From: Clostridium sp. AM30-24
GTDB taxonomy: Bacteria; Bacillota; Clostridia; Lachnospirales; Lachnospiraceae
Direction: 5' to 3'
Length of the DNA stretch: 64,000 bases
Assembly (NCBI RefSeq): GCF_003480435.1
Contig: NZ_QUJB01000012.1
Location: 1 to 64,000, forward strand
Shown here: in pieces, positions 8,795 to 16,605 of the stretch
How the letters are laid out: each line of letters starts with the position of its first letter
Position numbering within the stretch: the first letter of the stretch is position 1
The notes under the pieces: model-generated
The model's database searches: none
The model's input: only the letters and a program-made list of their open reading frames with translations
What the model was told of the DNA's origin: nothing
Translations under genes and position numbers: made by a program

Positions 8795-9296
8795 TGCTGC
8801 TTGCTGCCTCCTTTGCCTCAGATTTTACGCCGTGGAACAGGGCGTAGAAATAGCTGATGATCATATCAAAATAGGATACGATCGCGATACCGTATACCCA
8901 GGAATACGGAATTTTTAACATACTTGTGGAACGTCCGCTCTTTACGAACACCTGGATGAAACCGATACTCTGCATGAACAGATATCCGATTACGACTACA
9001 ACTACGATGGAAATCAGGATTTCCATGATCTTCTGCATGCTCTTCGGCATCAGGTCAACGATCATCTCGATCGCAACATGGTTGCCGGAGCGGAATGCTG
9101 CGCCTGCTCCTGCAAATACGATCCAGACCATACAGGAGGTCTGAACCTCCTCAAGCCATGTAAATGGCGCGTTGAAGATATATCTCCATACAACACCGAG
9201 GAATGTCAGGACGATCAGGATCGCAAGAATAATGGAAGCGACAACGATATCAAGATTTCCAAGGATCGCTGCTGCTTTGTTTTCTTTCTTATCCAT
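8787..9296 (-). CDS. dctQ: TRAP transporter small permease subunit (DctQ-like)
   Basis: A 169-residue, four-helix membrane protein (hydrophobic blocks near residues 10-32, 45-62, 85-108 and 125-155). The segment FTWLEEVQTSCMVWIVFAGA with its conserved Glu-Glu is typical of DctQ. It pairs with DctM in the membrane. A GGAG lies about 11 nt upstream of the ATG. The gene follows dctP after an 86-nt gap holding a strong stem-loop, which fits the common pattern of binding-protein mRNA outnumbering permease mRNA. Confidence 0.92.
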   Translation of the reverse strand: MDKKENKAAAILGNLDIVVASIILAILIVLTFLGVVWRYIFNAPFTWLEEVQTSCMVWIVFAGAGAAFRSGNHVAIEMIVDLMPKSMQKIMEILISIVVVVVIGYLFMQSIGFIQVFVKSGRSTSMLKIPYSWVYGIAIVSYFDMIISYFYALFHGVKSEAKEAASSNE

Positions 9297-9321
9297 AGAT
9301 TTTCAGACTCCTATCAGGGAA

Positions 9322-9356
9322 AACTGCCCCGGCGGACAGCTCCGCCGGGAACAGTT
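9322..9356 (-). terminator. Stem-loop between dctP and dctQ
   Basis: AACTG-CC-CCGGCGGA-CAGC-TCCGCCGG-GA-ACAGTT forms a long G+C-rich hairpin followed on the minus strand by TTTTCCC. It probably protects dctP mRNA or partly terminates it. Confidence 0.6.
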
Positions 9357-9382
9357 ACTTTATGCTTTTACTGCAAAATGGA

Positions 9383-10486
9383 TTATTCAGCACCCATAGC
9401 CTTTTTAACTGTGTCATAGAGGCCATCGCTCCAGCCAAAGTCAGCACCCATCTCATAGAACGGCTGTGCTTTCTCCTTGAATCCGGCAAGAACTTCCTCA
9501 GACGGCTCAACAACAGTTACGCCTTCGTCTTTCATCTTCTGAAGGTACTCAGCGTCAGCAGCCTGCTGTACTTCGTTGTTGTACTCACCAGCTTCTTCTG
9601 CTGTCTCAAGTAACCATGTCTGCTGCTCTTCCGGAAGGCTGTTGAACCAGTCAGCGGATACAACCCATGTTGTGAAGTTCTTTACATGTCCGTCAAGGAT
9701 TAAGTATTTAGCAACCTCGTGAAGCTTTCTGCCGTACAGAGTTGCGAGCGGGTTCTCAGCACCGTCGATGGTCTTTGTCTGAAGAGCCTGATAAACATCT
9801 CCAAGTGCCATACCTGTGGATGTTGCGCCAAGTACATCGAAGCCCTTGGACTGGATCTCGTTGGACGGAACACGGATCTTTAATCCCTTTAAGTCATCAA
9901 CTGTGTTGACCGGAACGTTTGTAAGAGTATGTCTCTCACCATAGATCCAGTTGGAAGCGATGATCTTTAAGCCTTTTTCTTCAAGCTTGTCACACTGCTC
10001 TTTGTACCAGTCGGAATCAACCAGTTTCCAAACCTGATCCCAAGAATCGAACAGGAACGGTCCGAATACGATACCGAAATCCGGTACACCGTAGTCAGCG
10101 TAGAAAGCACCGTCTGCAAGTGTGCAGACATTCTCGCCGAGAAGCATGGAGTCGATTAAGGAAGACTTATCACCAAGCTGGGAATCCGGGTAGATCTCGA
10201 TTGCCATCTTGCCGCCGGATTTTTCTTTGATGATCTCCTGAGCTTTCTCCCAGCCCTGTCCAACCGGCTCGGAAATGGAGTTCTCGAAAGCGACCTGAAG
10301 AACTGTCTCAGCATCGGAAGAACCGTTATCTGCTGCTGCAGCTGCTGTAGTATCTGCTGCTGCGGCTGCTGTTGTCTCAGCTGCCTTTGTTGTCTCTGTT
10401 GTGGAAGAGCTGCTTCCGCAAGCGGTAAGTGTTGTTGCTGCCATAGCACCTGCCATGGTTAATGCCATAACTTTTTTGAGTTTCAT
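9383..10486 (-). CDS. dctP: TRAP transporter substrate-binding lipoprotein (DctP-like)
   Basis: A 367-residue extracytoplasmic solute receptor. Residues 1-23 are a lipoprotein signal peptide ending in the lipobox LTAC (Cys23). An Ala/Thr-rich linker to about residue 55 probably tethers the receptor to the membrane. The DctP fold follows, with the conserved LKGLKIRVPSNEIQSKGFD and GALDVYQALQTKTIDGAEN-like region (GDVYQALQTKTIDGAENPLA). The Arg of KIRVPSN is expected to bind the substrate carboxylate. I start at the ATG at 10486 because CGGAGGGAAACATT precedes it; the reading frame extends further upstream without a ribosome binding site. It is the first transporter gene after the dehydrogenase. 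Confidence 0.94.
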   Translation of the reverse strand: MKLKKVMALTMAGAMAATTLTACGSSSSTTETTKAAETTAAAAADTTAAAAADNGSSDAETVLQVAFENSISEPVGQGWEKAQEIIKEKSGGKMAIEIYPDSQLGDKSSLIDSMLLGENVCTLADGAFYADYGVPDFGIVFGPFLFDSWDQVWKLVDSDWYKEQCDKLEEKGLKIIASNWIYGERHTLTNVPVNTVDDLKGLKIRVPSNEIQSKGFDVLGATSTGMALGDVYQALQTKTIDGAENPLATLYGRKLHEVAKYLILDGHVKNFTTWVVSADWFNSLPEEQQTWLLETAEEAGEYNNEVQQAADAEYLQKMKDEGVTVVEPSEEVLAGFKEKAQPFYEMGADFGWSDGLYDTVKKAMGAE

Positions 10487-10525
10487 AATGTTTCCCTCCG
10501 TTTTTGTTTTAAAAACATTTATCCG

Positions 10526-10557
10526 GTCCTCTGCCCGATCCCCATCAGGCAGAAGAC
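10526..10557 (-). terminator. Stem-loop between the dehydrogenase gene and dctP
   Basis: GTCCTCTGCC pairs with GGCAGAAGAC (one mismatch). The core CTGCCTGATGGGGATCG is shared with the hairpin at 7460-7497. A second small CCCC/GGGG hairpin lies just before it in the transcript. No clean U-tract follows, so a processing or stabilising role is as likely as termination. Confidence 0.5.
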
Positions 10558-10597
10558 CTCGCACCCCGTTTCCCGGGGAAAGCTTCATAATTTTTGA

Positions 10598-11632
10598 TTA
10601 TTTGGAAATCTTGGAAAAATCAAATACAACCTTTAACATATTGCCCGGGTTGTGCGCAAAGTCATCGAATGCCTTTGCAGCATCATCAAACGCATATGTA
10701 TTTGTGATGATCTTGTGGAGCGGTGCCTTGCCTGCGTTCACGATATCGATCAGCTCTAAGAAGTCCTTCTTTAATGCGTTTCTGGAACCGAAGACATTTA
10801 ATTCCTTCTTCTGGATCAGTGTGAAGTTGAAGTCAAGGTTCTTCTTGCCGACTCCGATCAGAACCATGCGTCCACCGAAGCAGCAGGCATCGATACAGTT
10901 CTGGAATGTGGACGGAAGACCAACTGCCTCGATCGTTACATCAAAGCCGTTGCCGTTTGTGATCTCAGCAACACCTTTCTCGAAGTTTTCCGGAGAATCA
11001 TTTAATAAGGTTCCGTCAACACCGAAGTCCTTCGCCATTTCAAGCTTACCTGCGGATACATCGGAGATGTAAACAGTAGCGCCCTTTGCTTTTGCTGCGA
11101 TCGCTGCGAGAACACCGATGGTACCGGCGCCGACTACGAGAACTTTGTCTCCTTCTTTTACGTTTGCGCGGCTCACGCCATGGTAGCTGATGCAGAACGG
11201 CTCGATTGCTGCAAGTGTCTTAGCGTCCATTCCCTTACCGTCATACACACGCTCGATCGGCATTGTGATGTACTCCTGGAAAGCACCGTCTCTCTGACAT
11301 CCCATTGTCTGGTTGTCCATACATGCGTTTACGATTCCGTGCTCGCAGGAATAGCAGTGTCCGCAGTTGAAGTACGGGTTGCAGGTTACGATCATTCCCG
11401 GCTTGATGCCATACGCGTTGTTCTCATCGGCCTCGATAACCTCAGCGGAGAACTCGTGACCCGGGATTCTCGGGTAATCAAAATATGCGAATGTTCCACG
11501 GTAGGAACCAAGATCGCTTCCGCAGATTCCACCGTAAAGGATCTTTAATAAAACTTCTCCTTCTTTTCTTACCGGCATCTCTACATCTTTAATAGAAACC
11601 TGACCCGGTGCGTCAATATACATTGCTTTCAT
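10598..11632 (-). CDS. Zinc-dependent alcohol dehydrogenase, likely hexonate (L-galactonate-type) 5-dehydrogenase
   Basis: A 344-residue medium-chain dehydrogenase. The catalytic zinc site is GGICGSD and PGHEF, the structural zinc has four cysteines (CNPYFNCGHCYSCEHGIVNAC region), and the Rossmann motif is GAGTIGVLAAIAAKAKG. The ATG at 11632 follows AAGGAGGAAACAACG; the upstream extension has no ribosome binding site and overlaps the promoter. It is the first gene after the operator and promoter at 11693-11747. With uxaB and uxaA in the same operon and no uronate isomerase, an L-galactonate to D-tagaturonate reaction (as for E. coli LgoD) is the best guess. L-gulonate, L-idonate or a polyol remain possible. 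The family is certain; the substrate is inferred. Confidence 0.85.
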   Translation of the reverse strand: MKAMYIDAPGQVSIKDVEMPVRKEGEVLLKILYGGICGSDLGSYRGTFAYFDYPRIPGHEFSAEVIEADENNAYGIKPGMIVTCNPYFNCGHCYSCEHGIVNACMDNQTMGCQRDGAFQEYITMPIERVYDGKGMDAKTLAAIEPFCISYHGVSRANVKEGDKVLVVGAGTIGVLAAIAAKAKGATVYISDVSAGKLEMAKDFGVDGTLLNDSPENFEKGVAEITNGNGFDVTIEAVGLPSTFQNCIDACCFGGRMVLIGVGKKNLDFNFTLIQKKELNVFGSRNALKKDFLELIDIVNAGKAPLHKIITNTYAFDDAAKAFDDFAHNPGNMLKVVFDFSKISK

Positions 11633-11692
11633 CGTTGTTTCCTCCTTAATTTTACGATTTTTGCCTTCTATATAATTTTTCAAAATCAAATC

Positions 11693-11718
11693 TGTTGTAT
11701 TCTTTGTTGTATACAACA
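11693..11718. promoter_or_regulatory. Palindromic operator of the sugar-acid operon (predicted GntR/FCD site)
   Basis: TGTTGTATACAACA (11705-11718) is a perfect 14-bp palindrome. A second TGTTGTAT half-site starts at 11693, 12 bp away. The palindrome overlaps the expected transcription start of the minus-strand operon, directly after its -10 box, an ideal position for repression. TTGTATACAA-type sites suit FadR-subfamily regulators, and such a gene is divergent from this site. Confidence 0.8.
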
Positions 11719-11719
11719 G

Positions 11720-11747
11720 ATTATAATACTTTTTACCTCAATGTCAA
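11720..11747 (-). promoter_or_regulatory. Sigma-A promoter of the dehydrogenase-TRAP-uxaBA operon
   Basis: On the minus strand TTGACA (11747-11742) and TATAAT (11725-11720) are separated by 16 bp. Both boxes are perfect consensus. Transcription would begin inside the palindromic operator. Confidence 0.85.
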
Positions 11748-11854
11748 TAAGTGTTAAGAAATTTGCACCACTTTTGACTTTTTCAACAAAACCGAGCTTT
11801 TGGGCTTGTGCAAAACGCCAATTGACGTTTTTAGCAAAAACCGTCGACATCTGC

Positions 11855-11883
11855 TTGAAAACGATTTTGTTTTGTGTTAGTAT
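11855..11883 (+). promoter_or_regulatory. Promoter of the GntR regulator gene
   Basis: TTGAAA (11855-11860), a 17-bp spacer, then TAGTAT (11878-11883), about 44 nt upstream of the regulator's start codon. The palindromic operator lies about 140 bp upstream, so autoregulation through it is not obvious. Confidence 0.6.
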
Positions 11884-11926
11884 GAGTCTATATATTTTTT
11901 TGAGAAGAAAAAGACTGGAGTCCATT

Positions 11927-12610
11927 ATGCCTAAAATAAACCTGAAAACCCTGGCGTACAATACGATCCGTTCCAAGATCGTCACTTGTCAGTATGCGCC
12001 GGGTACTTTTTTGAATGAAGAACAGCTTACCACTGAATTATCTCTGAGCCGTACCCCGGTGCGGGACGCGCTTGGACGTCTCGAGCAGGAAGGTCTTCTG
12101 GAAATCCGCCCGAAATGCGGAATCCTCGTTCGTCCTCTTACCTTAAACGACATTGATATGATCTTTGAAGTCCGCATGATGTATGAGCCGTATGTCCTGA
12201 CCCATTACGGCGCAAATCTTTCCGTCTCCGCTTTGAATGAATTCTATGATATTTTCAAGAAATGGGATCCTAACAAAGAAATCTATCGGGACAAGGATTC
12301 CTTCTATGACCTCGATTATCGCTTCCATGCGTTGATCATGTCCGCCTGCCCGAATGAATTTATCAACAGAAGCTATGATACGATCCAGACGCAGAATGAG
12401 CGTTTCCGGTACATGACCGGAAATGTTTCGAATTTCCGTCTGGAGGCGACTTTCAAGGAGCACATGGCGATCGTAGAACCGTGCCTGAAAGGAGACTGGG
12501 AAAAGGCAAAAGAGCAGCTCATCTACCACCTTGAACAATCAAAAGCTTCCGCGTTCCGTCTTGTTGCAAACGCCGAGACAAACAACCTCGCACACCGTAT
12601 GACTCTTTAA
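11927..12610 (+). CDS. GntR-family (FadR/FCD subfamily) transcriptional regulator
   Basis: A 227-residue regulator. The N-terminal winged helix (about 1-70) contains YNTIRSKIVTCQYAPGTFLNEE and SLSRTPVRDALGRLEQEGLL. The C-terminal FCD domain carries the expected metal or ligand residues (DYRFHALIM, KEHMAIVEPC, YHLEQSK). FCD regulators typically sense sugar acids or their breakdown products and repress divergent catabolic operons. CTGGAG precedes the ATG at 11927 by 6 nt; a longer upstream reading covers the promoter and is not used. It is divergent from the operon and probably binds the palindrome at 11705-11718. The inducer is likely a pathway intermediate. Confidence 0.92.
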   Translation: MPKINLKTLAYNTIRSKIVTCQYAPGTFLNEEQLTTELSLSRTPVRDALGRLEQEGLLEIRPKCGILVRPLTLNDIDMIFEVRMMYEPYVLTHYGANLSVSALNEFYDIFKKWDPNKEIYRDKDSFYDLDYRFHALIMSACPNEFINRSYDTIQTQNERFRYMTGNVSNFRLEATFKEHMAIVEPCLKGDWEKAKEQLIYHLEQSKASAFRLVANAETNNLAHRMTL

Positions 12611-12624
12611 ACACTCAAAACCAC

Positions 12625-12668
12625 AAAATCCGGATCTGGTATCTTCTGAGGAACCAGATCCGGATTTT
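12625..12668. terminator. Bidirectional terminator between the GntR gene and dusB
   Basis: AAAATCCGGATCTGGT pairs with ACCAGATCCGGATTTT (16 bp) around a 12-nt loop. It can serve the converging gntR-type gene (+) and dusB (-). Confidence 0.92.
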
Positions 12669-12753
12669 CTTTGTTCTTTCAAAATTGCTGTGATGACACC
12701 TGCTTTATTGTCCGTATGTCATGTAAACAGGTTGAAATTACTTTATTAGGATT

Positions 12754-13713
12754 TTATAACCTCGTCCCGATCAACTCCGTCAGCTCCTCCAGTGTCGCAA
12801 CCGAATTGATCTCATTTCTTAATGCCGCAGAATTCGGATACCCGGCGGTATACCAGGCGACGTGCTTCCGCATCTCCCGCATTCCCGCCAGCTCGCCTTT
12901 AAACTCCATCATCATCTGGCCATGCCGCAGGATCATGGCTTTCAGTTCCTCCACGGAAGGTCTCGGGAGAAGCTCGCCCGTTTCGAGATAGTGGGTGATC
13001 TGCTTAAAGATCCACGGATTTCCCTTCGCACCCCGGGCCACCATGATCCCGTCACAGCCCGTCTCCTCCACAAGGCGCTTCGCATCCTGCGGTGTAAAGA
13101 CATCTCCGTTTCCGATTACCGGGATCTTCACAGCTTTTTTGACCTCGCGGATGATATTCCAGTCAGCTTTTCCAGAGTAATACTGCTCTCTCGTTCTACC
13201 ATGGACAGCCACCGCCGCCACACCGGCACTCTCGGCGATCTTTGCGATCTCCACGGCGTTGATGCAGGTATCGTCAAAGCCCTTGCGGAATTTCACAGTC
13301 ACCGGCTTTTTCACCGCTTTCACGAGTTTCGTGAGGATTTCCTCCACCAGCTTCGGATTTCTCATGAGGGCAGAGCCTTCACCATTCTTAACGATCTTCG
13401 GCACCGGGCAGCCCATGTTGATATCGAAAATATCGTATGGACCATCCTCCAGGCTCGCCGCGATATCCGCTACAATATCCGGATCAGAGCCAAAAAGCTG
13501 CAGGGACACGGGACGCTCCCGCTCATCCACCTTTAAGAGCTCCTGAGTATTTTTATTCTTGTAAAGGATCGCCTTCGCGCTCACCATCTCCATGCACACC
13601 AGACCTGCTCCCTGCTCCCTGCAGAGGATCCGGTACGGCATGTCCGTCACGCCCGCCATCGGGGCGAGGATCACATTGTTTTCAAGTTCCACATTTCCGA
13701 TTTTTAACGTCAT
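12754..13713 (-). CDS. dusB: tRNA-dihydrouridine synthase B
   Basis: A 319-residue FMN-dependent TIM-barrel enzyme that reduces uridine to dihydrouridine in tRNA. Diagnostic segments are LAPMAGVTDMPYRILCREQG, the catalytic-cysteine segment DINMGCPVPKIVKNGEGSAL, and VHGRTREQYYSGKADW. The ATG at 13713 overlaps the upstream gene's stop codon (ATGA), so the two are translationally coupled. A longer in-frame reading into that gene is an artefact of overlap. GAGGGAG lies about 10 nt upstream. It ends at the bidirectional terminator. Confidence 0.95.
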   Translation of the reverse strand: MTLKIGNVELENNVILAPMAGVTDMPYRILCREQGAGLVCMEMVSAKAILYKNKNTQELLKVDERERPVSLQLFGSDPDIVADIAASLEDGPYDIFDINMGCPVPKIVKNGEGSALMRNPKLVEEILTKLVKAVKKPVTVKFRKGFDDTCINAVEIAKIAESAGVAAVAVHGRTREQYYSGKADWNIIREVKKAVKIPVIGNGDVFTPQDAKRLVEETGCDGIMVARGAKGNPWIFKQITHYLETGELLPRPSVEELKAMILRHGQMMMEFKGELAGMREMRKHVAWYTAGYPNSAALRNEINSVATLEELTELIGTRL

Positions 13714-14492
13714 TGAATCAAAACTCCCTCTGCGTTTACGTACCGTCCGTCCGGCGCATAAGCGTTGGTTAACATGTCTCCGTCTGGTTTCTGGAAGTAA
13801 TACCAGCTGCCCTGAGAGTTGACCCATCCGTATGCCATCGTTCCGTCCGTGTTCAGGAAATAATATTTTCCTTCTTTCAAGAGCCAGCCCGTCTGCATAG
13901 CTCCTTTGCTGTTTAAATAGTACCAGTTTCCATTGACATTCTGCCAGCCGGTCTGCATGATTCCATACATATCCAGCAGATATGTCTTTCCATCTACATA
14001 GCCCCACTGACTCGAGACCGGATTTCCGTCCGGCTTATATAAGGCCCATTTCCCGTCAGCCCGCTGTCTCCAGCTGCCGCCGCGGTAGGTATTGTGGATG
14101 TAGATCGTGCTGTTTTCTGTTTTTGCGTACTGCTGTGCCGCCTCGTTTCCCGGGCCTTTCGAGTACACGTAATCTTTCTCGCTGTCGAGTCCGCCGCCCG
14201 GATTGGAACCGGACGATCCGGGGCCGACATTGGAAGTCCAGCCGTTGTTGTAGGCCGGATTGTTTTCCGGCTGCTCCTGATAATATATGATATCGTGATC
14301 CTCCATGCCCGGACCAATGTTGAAAGCATAGGGAGTCATTCTCGCAGCACCCAGAACTGTTATGCCGAAAAGCGCGGCGCCGACAGTCTTGATAACCGCT
14401 GTCTTCATATCTTTCCACGCGTTTTTATGATTCAGACATGCTGTATTGTTTCTGATCTTATTTATTCTGTTTTTTCGATCCATTCTTCTCAT
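13710..14492 (-). CDS. Cell-wall-binding repeat protein, function unknown
   Basis: A 260-residue secreted or anchored protein. A basic N-terminus (MRRMDRKNRINKIRN) leads to a hydrophobic signal or anchor segment near residues 30-50 (VIKTVGAALFGITVLGAAR). A low-complexity Gly/Ser/Pro/Asn linker follows. The C-terminal ~110 residues form about five choline-binding-type repeats with GWxxxNGxWYYLNxxGxM periodicity (WQNVNGNWYYLNSKGAMQTG, WLLKEGKYYFLNTDGTMAYG). No catalytic domain is visible, so it is probably a wall-associated structural protein. GGAGG lies 7 nt before the ATG at 14492. It is coupled to dusB by an ATGA overlap, a curious pairing of a surface protein with a tRNA-modifying enzyme. 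Confidence 0.85.
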   Translation of the reverse strand: MRRMDRKNRINKIRNNTACLNHKNAWKDMKTAVIKTVGAALFGITVLGAARMTPYAFNIGPGMEDHDIIYYQEQPENNPAYNNGWTSNVGPGSSGSNPGGGLDSEKDYVYSKGPGNEAAQQYAKTENSTIYIHNTYRGGSWRQRADGKWALYKPDGNPVSSQWGYVDGKTYLLDMYGIMQTGWQNVNGNWYYLNSKGAMQTGWLLKEGKYYFLNTDGTMAYGWVNSQGSWYYFQKPDGDMLTNAYAPDGRYVNAEGVLIQ

Positions 14493-14587
14493 ACCGTGTC
14501 CTCCGATACGGGATATTTGTTTCGCTTCTCCACCAGTAAAACCAACCATTAACAGTTGCTGTGGGGATTCGAAAGAAAATACAAATT

Positions 14588-14959
14588 TTATTTTCCCTCT
14601 TTTTCCAGCTGGTCTTCCAGCTTATCGCCGCGGAATACCACGCGGTAGAATAACTCCAGGGATTCTAAAAGTTCCTTCTTTTCTCTCTGGTACTGGCGGA
14701 TCTTAAGGCCGCTGCCAATCTCATCGAAGAGATAATCCTGATCTTCCGCTTCCACACGGAATTCAAGATTTCCTTCCGGTGTGAATTCCAGAAAGAGAAT
14801 ACCGCCCACGTCCTCGGTGAAGAGAACACACATGATCTGCAGTTCCTTTTTGATGTTTTCCGGAAGAAGTTTAAATTGATCGTTGAAATAATATTTCTGC
14901 TGATAAGAGTTTGCGCCGCAGAGGATGATGTTTTCCTGTTTATTGTTGTTTTCTGCCAT
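14588..14959 (-). CDS. Conserved small cytoplasmic protein (possibly DUF6145-like)
   Basis: A 123-residue acidic protein with no signal peptide or membrane segment. It alternates beta-like segments (NIILCGANSYQQKYYFN, GGILFLEFTPEGNLEFRVEA) with a charged C-terminal helix. It resembles a short family of unknown function common in Lachnospiraceae, which I recall as DUF6145; I cannot verify that. GGAGC lies about 11 nt upstream of the ATG. It sits between the HAD phosphatase and the wall-binding protein on the same strand, 25 nt from the HAD gene, so co-transcription is likely. Confidence 0.7.
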   Translation of the reverse strand: MAENNNKQENIILCGANSYQQKYYFNDQFKLLPENIKKELQIMCVLFTEDVGGILFLEFTPEGNLEFRVEAEDQDYLFDEIGSGLKIRQYQREKKELLESLELFYRVVFRGDKLEDQLEKEGK

Positions 14960-14984
14960 GATATATGTTTGCTCCGTTTCCTGT

Positions 14985-15635
14985 TTATAAGTATTTTAAA
15001 ATATCAGATATCGAATCAATATGGTAATCCGCCTTGCTCTGATCGAACCCGAACCGGTCATCTTTGAGGCCTGCGATCGACATTCCGGCCCGGTATGCAG
15101 CCTCAATCCCCACAGTGGAATCTTCCACGACAAAGCACTCATCCTCACGGATTCCCAGAGTATCCGCTGTATAGTGGTAGATCTCCGGATTCGGTTTGCT
15201 CTGTTTGAACTGTTTTCCGCTGACGATCAGGTCAAATTCCGGGCGCATGCCCACCTCCTCCACGATCCTCGAGATCAGTTTCGGACCTGTGGAGGATACC
15301 AGGGCGACCGTATAGCCGCGGCGCTTTAACTCCTGCACGGTGGTCTTCATCTCCGGGCGGAAGATCTTCCGGTAGTCGATCCGGCTGTAAATGTCTCTTT
15401 CAGCCCACTCTTTGATCAGCGCCTCCCAGCTCTCGCCATTATTCACGGCCCGTTCCATCACAGTCCAGCTATCATGCCTGCTGCGGCCCACCATCGGGTT
15501 GATGTCTTCCATTGTCACCGCCGGATTCTTTTCTTTTGCGAACTCCAGCAGGTATTTCATATATACAAATTCACTGTCTACCATAACGCCGTCCATGTCA
15601 AAGAGGACGGCCTTGATCGGACGTGTGATCTTCAT
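14985..15635 (-). CDS. HAD-superfamily hydrolase, beta-phosphoglucomutase-like subfamily
   Basis: A 216-residue phosphatase or phosphomutase. Motif I is VLFDMDGVMVDSE (nucleophile and acid/base Asp pair) and a helical cap follows. Motif II is VSSTG, motif III includes SKPNPEIYHYTADTLG, and motif IV is VVEDSTVGIEAAYRAGM. The protein is cytoplasmic. It may dephosphorylate a sugar phosphate or nucleotide; the substrate cannot be read from the sequence. AAAGGAA precedes the ATG at 15635. A longer reading upstream would start in the dispersed repeat region and lacks a ribosome binding site. Confidence 0.88.
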   Translation of the reverse strand: MKITRPIKAVLFDMDGVMVDSEFVYMKYLLEFAKEKNPAVTMEDINPMVGRSRHDSWTVMERAVNNGESWEALIKEWAERDIYSRIDYRKIFRPEMKTTVQELKRRGYTVALVSSTGPKLISRIVEEVGMRPEFDLIVSGKQFKQSKPNPEIYHYTADTLGIREDECFVVEDSTVGIEAAYRAGMSIAGLKDDRFGFDQSKADYHIDSISDILKYL

Positions 15636-15684
15636 GTAAATTCCTTTCCGTCTCAAGCCTCTCGCGGATGCCTGCGGCGATCCA

Positions 15685-15735
15685 TATCTTCGCGCGGGTG
15701 TACACGATTGGCATGTAGTGCCTTTTTGGTATATA
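15685..15735. repeat. Dispersed intergenic repeat, copy B
   Basis: Pairs with copy A at 4264-4313 (ATCTTCGCGCGGGTG, ATTGGCA, TGCCTTTT). It lies between the HAD gene start and the terminator of the cytidylate-kinase-like gene. A local TATAGTGCCTTTTT duplication follows it. Confidence 0.6.
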
Positions 15736-15783
15736 GTGCCTTTTTCATCGGCCGGAAGCTCCATCAAACTATCCGGTTGACGG

Positions 15784-15810
15784 AAAAAGGCGGCTTAAAG
15801 ATAAGCCGCC
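15784..15810 (-). terminator. Terminator of the cytidylate-kinase-like gene
   Basis: On the minus strand GGCGGCTTA-TCTT-TAAGCCGCC is followed by TTTTT, a compact perfect intrinsic terminator 22 nt past the stop. Confidence 0.93.
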
Positions 15811-15831
15811 TATATTCTATCGTATTTCCCT

Positions 15832-16470
15832 TTATTTTGCAAGAATCCCGCGCATTTTCAGATAGTCTACCACGCACTCCACCATATCGTCATAGGAAAG
15901 TTTTGTTGTGTTGATCATCAGATCGTAGTTCTCAAGATTCTCCCAGCCCTTTCCGGTATAGTAGCGGTAATAGTCGCGGCGCTCCCGGTCGATCCGCTTA
16001 ATATTCTTTAAGATATCTTCCTCCGGGAAGTATCCTTTCTCACGGACTTTGTTGATCCTCTCCTCGATCTCCGCATATACGAAGAGCCGGACAAGATTTT
16101 CAGTTCCGTCGAGGACATAGTCGGCACAGCGGCCGATAATAATACAGGATTCTTCCTGAGCCAGTTTCCGGATGACCGATGACTGGAATCGGAACAGGTT
16201 GTCGGAGGAGATCAGGTCGGATCCCAGAGACGGGGTTCCGTTTTCCGGAATCAGGGAGTGGATAATCCGGTATAACAGCTTATTTCCGGCTTTTTCATCG
16301 GCAAGGTGGAAATAGCTCTCGCGGATCCCGCTCTCCTCGGAGGTCATCTTTAAGATCTCCTTATCGTAAACATGAAGTCCAAGGCGCTCACCAAGACGTT
16401 TCGCCATCTCCGCTCCGCCGCTTCCATACTGTCTTCCGACCGTGATCACAAATTTTTTATTCTCAGCCAT
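15832..16470 (-). CDS. Cytidylate-kinase-like family protein
   Basis: A 212-residue P-loop NMP-kinase-like protein. The nucleotide-binding segment is ITVGRQYGSGGAEMAKRLGE. The middle has CIIIGRCADYVLDG and an Arg-rich lid region (KNIKRIDRERRDYYRYYTGK). It belongs to the 'cytidylate kinase-like' family of Clostridia, which is distinct from canonical Cmk and often of unknown substrate. AAGGAGG precedes the ATG. It appears monocistronic, with its own terminator. It may be a nucleotide kinase or a signalling protein; only the fold is secure. Confidence 0.85.
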   Translation of the reverse strand: MAENKKFVITVGRQYGSGGAEMAKRLGERLGLHVYDKEILKMTSEESGIRESYFHLADEKAGNKLLYRIIHSLIPENGTPSLGSDLISSDNLFRFQSSVIRKLAQEESCIIIGRCADYVLDGTENLVRLFVYAEIEERINKVREKGYFPEEDILKNIKRIDRERRDYYRYYTGKGWENLENYDLMINTTKLSYDDMVECVVDYLKMRGILAK

Positions 16471-16605
16471 AGATGCCTCCTTCTTCCCCTTCCGCCTTCC
16501 GGCAGCTGCACCTGAAAAAGCCGCGGGAATACTTTTTATTCTATCTGTATTTTAACATATCTCCGCAGGAATTTTAAGTCTTTTTTGCGATGTTTTCAGT
16601 GTTTT

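Noticed and set aside
9322..9356. Possible riboswitch between dctP and dctQ
   Set aside because: It is a single simple hairpin with no conserved aptamer sequence; better explained as an intercistronic stem-loop.
12754..14007. 417-residue form of DusB
   Set aside because: The extra 98 residues are the upstream wall-binding gene read in another frame; the true start overlaps that gene's stop as ATGA.
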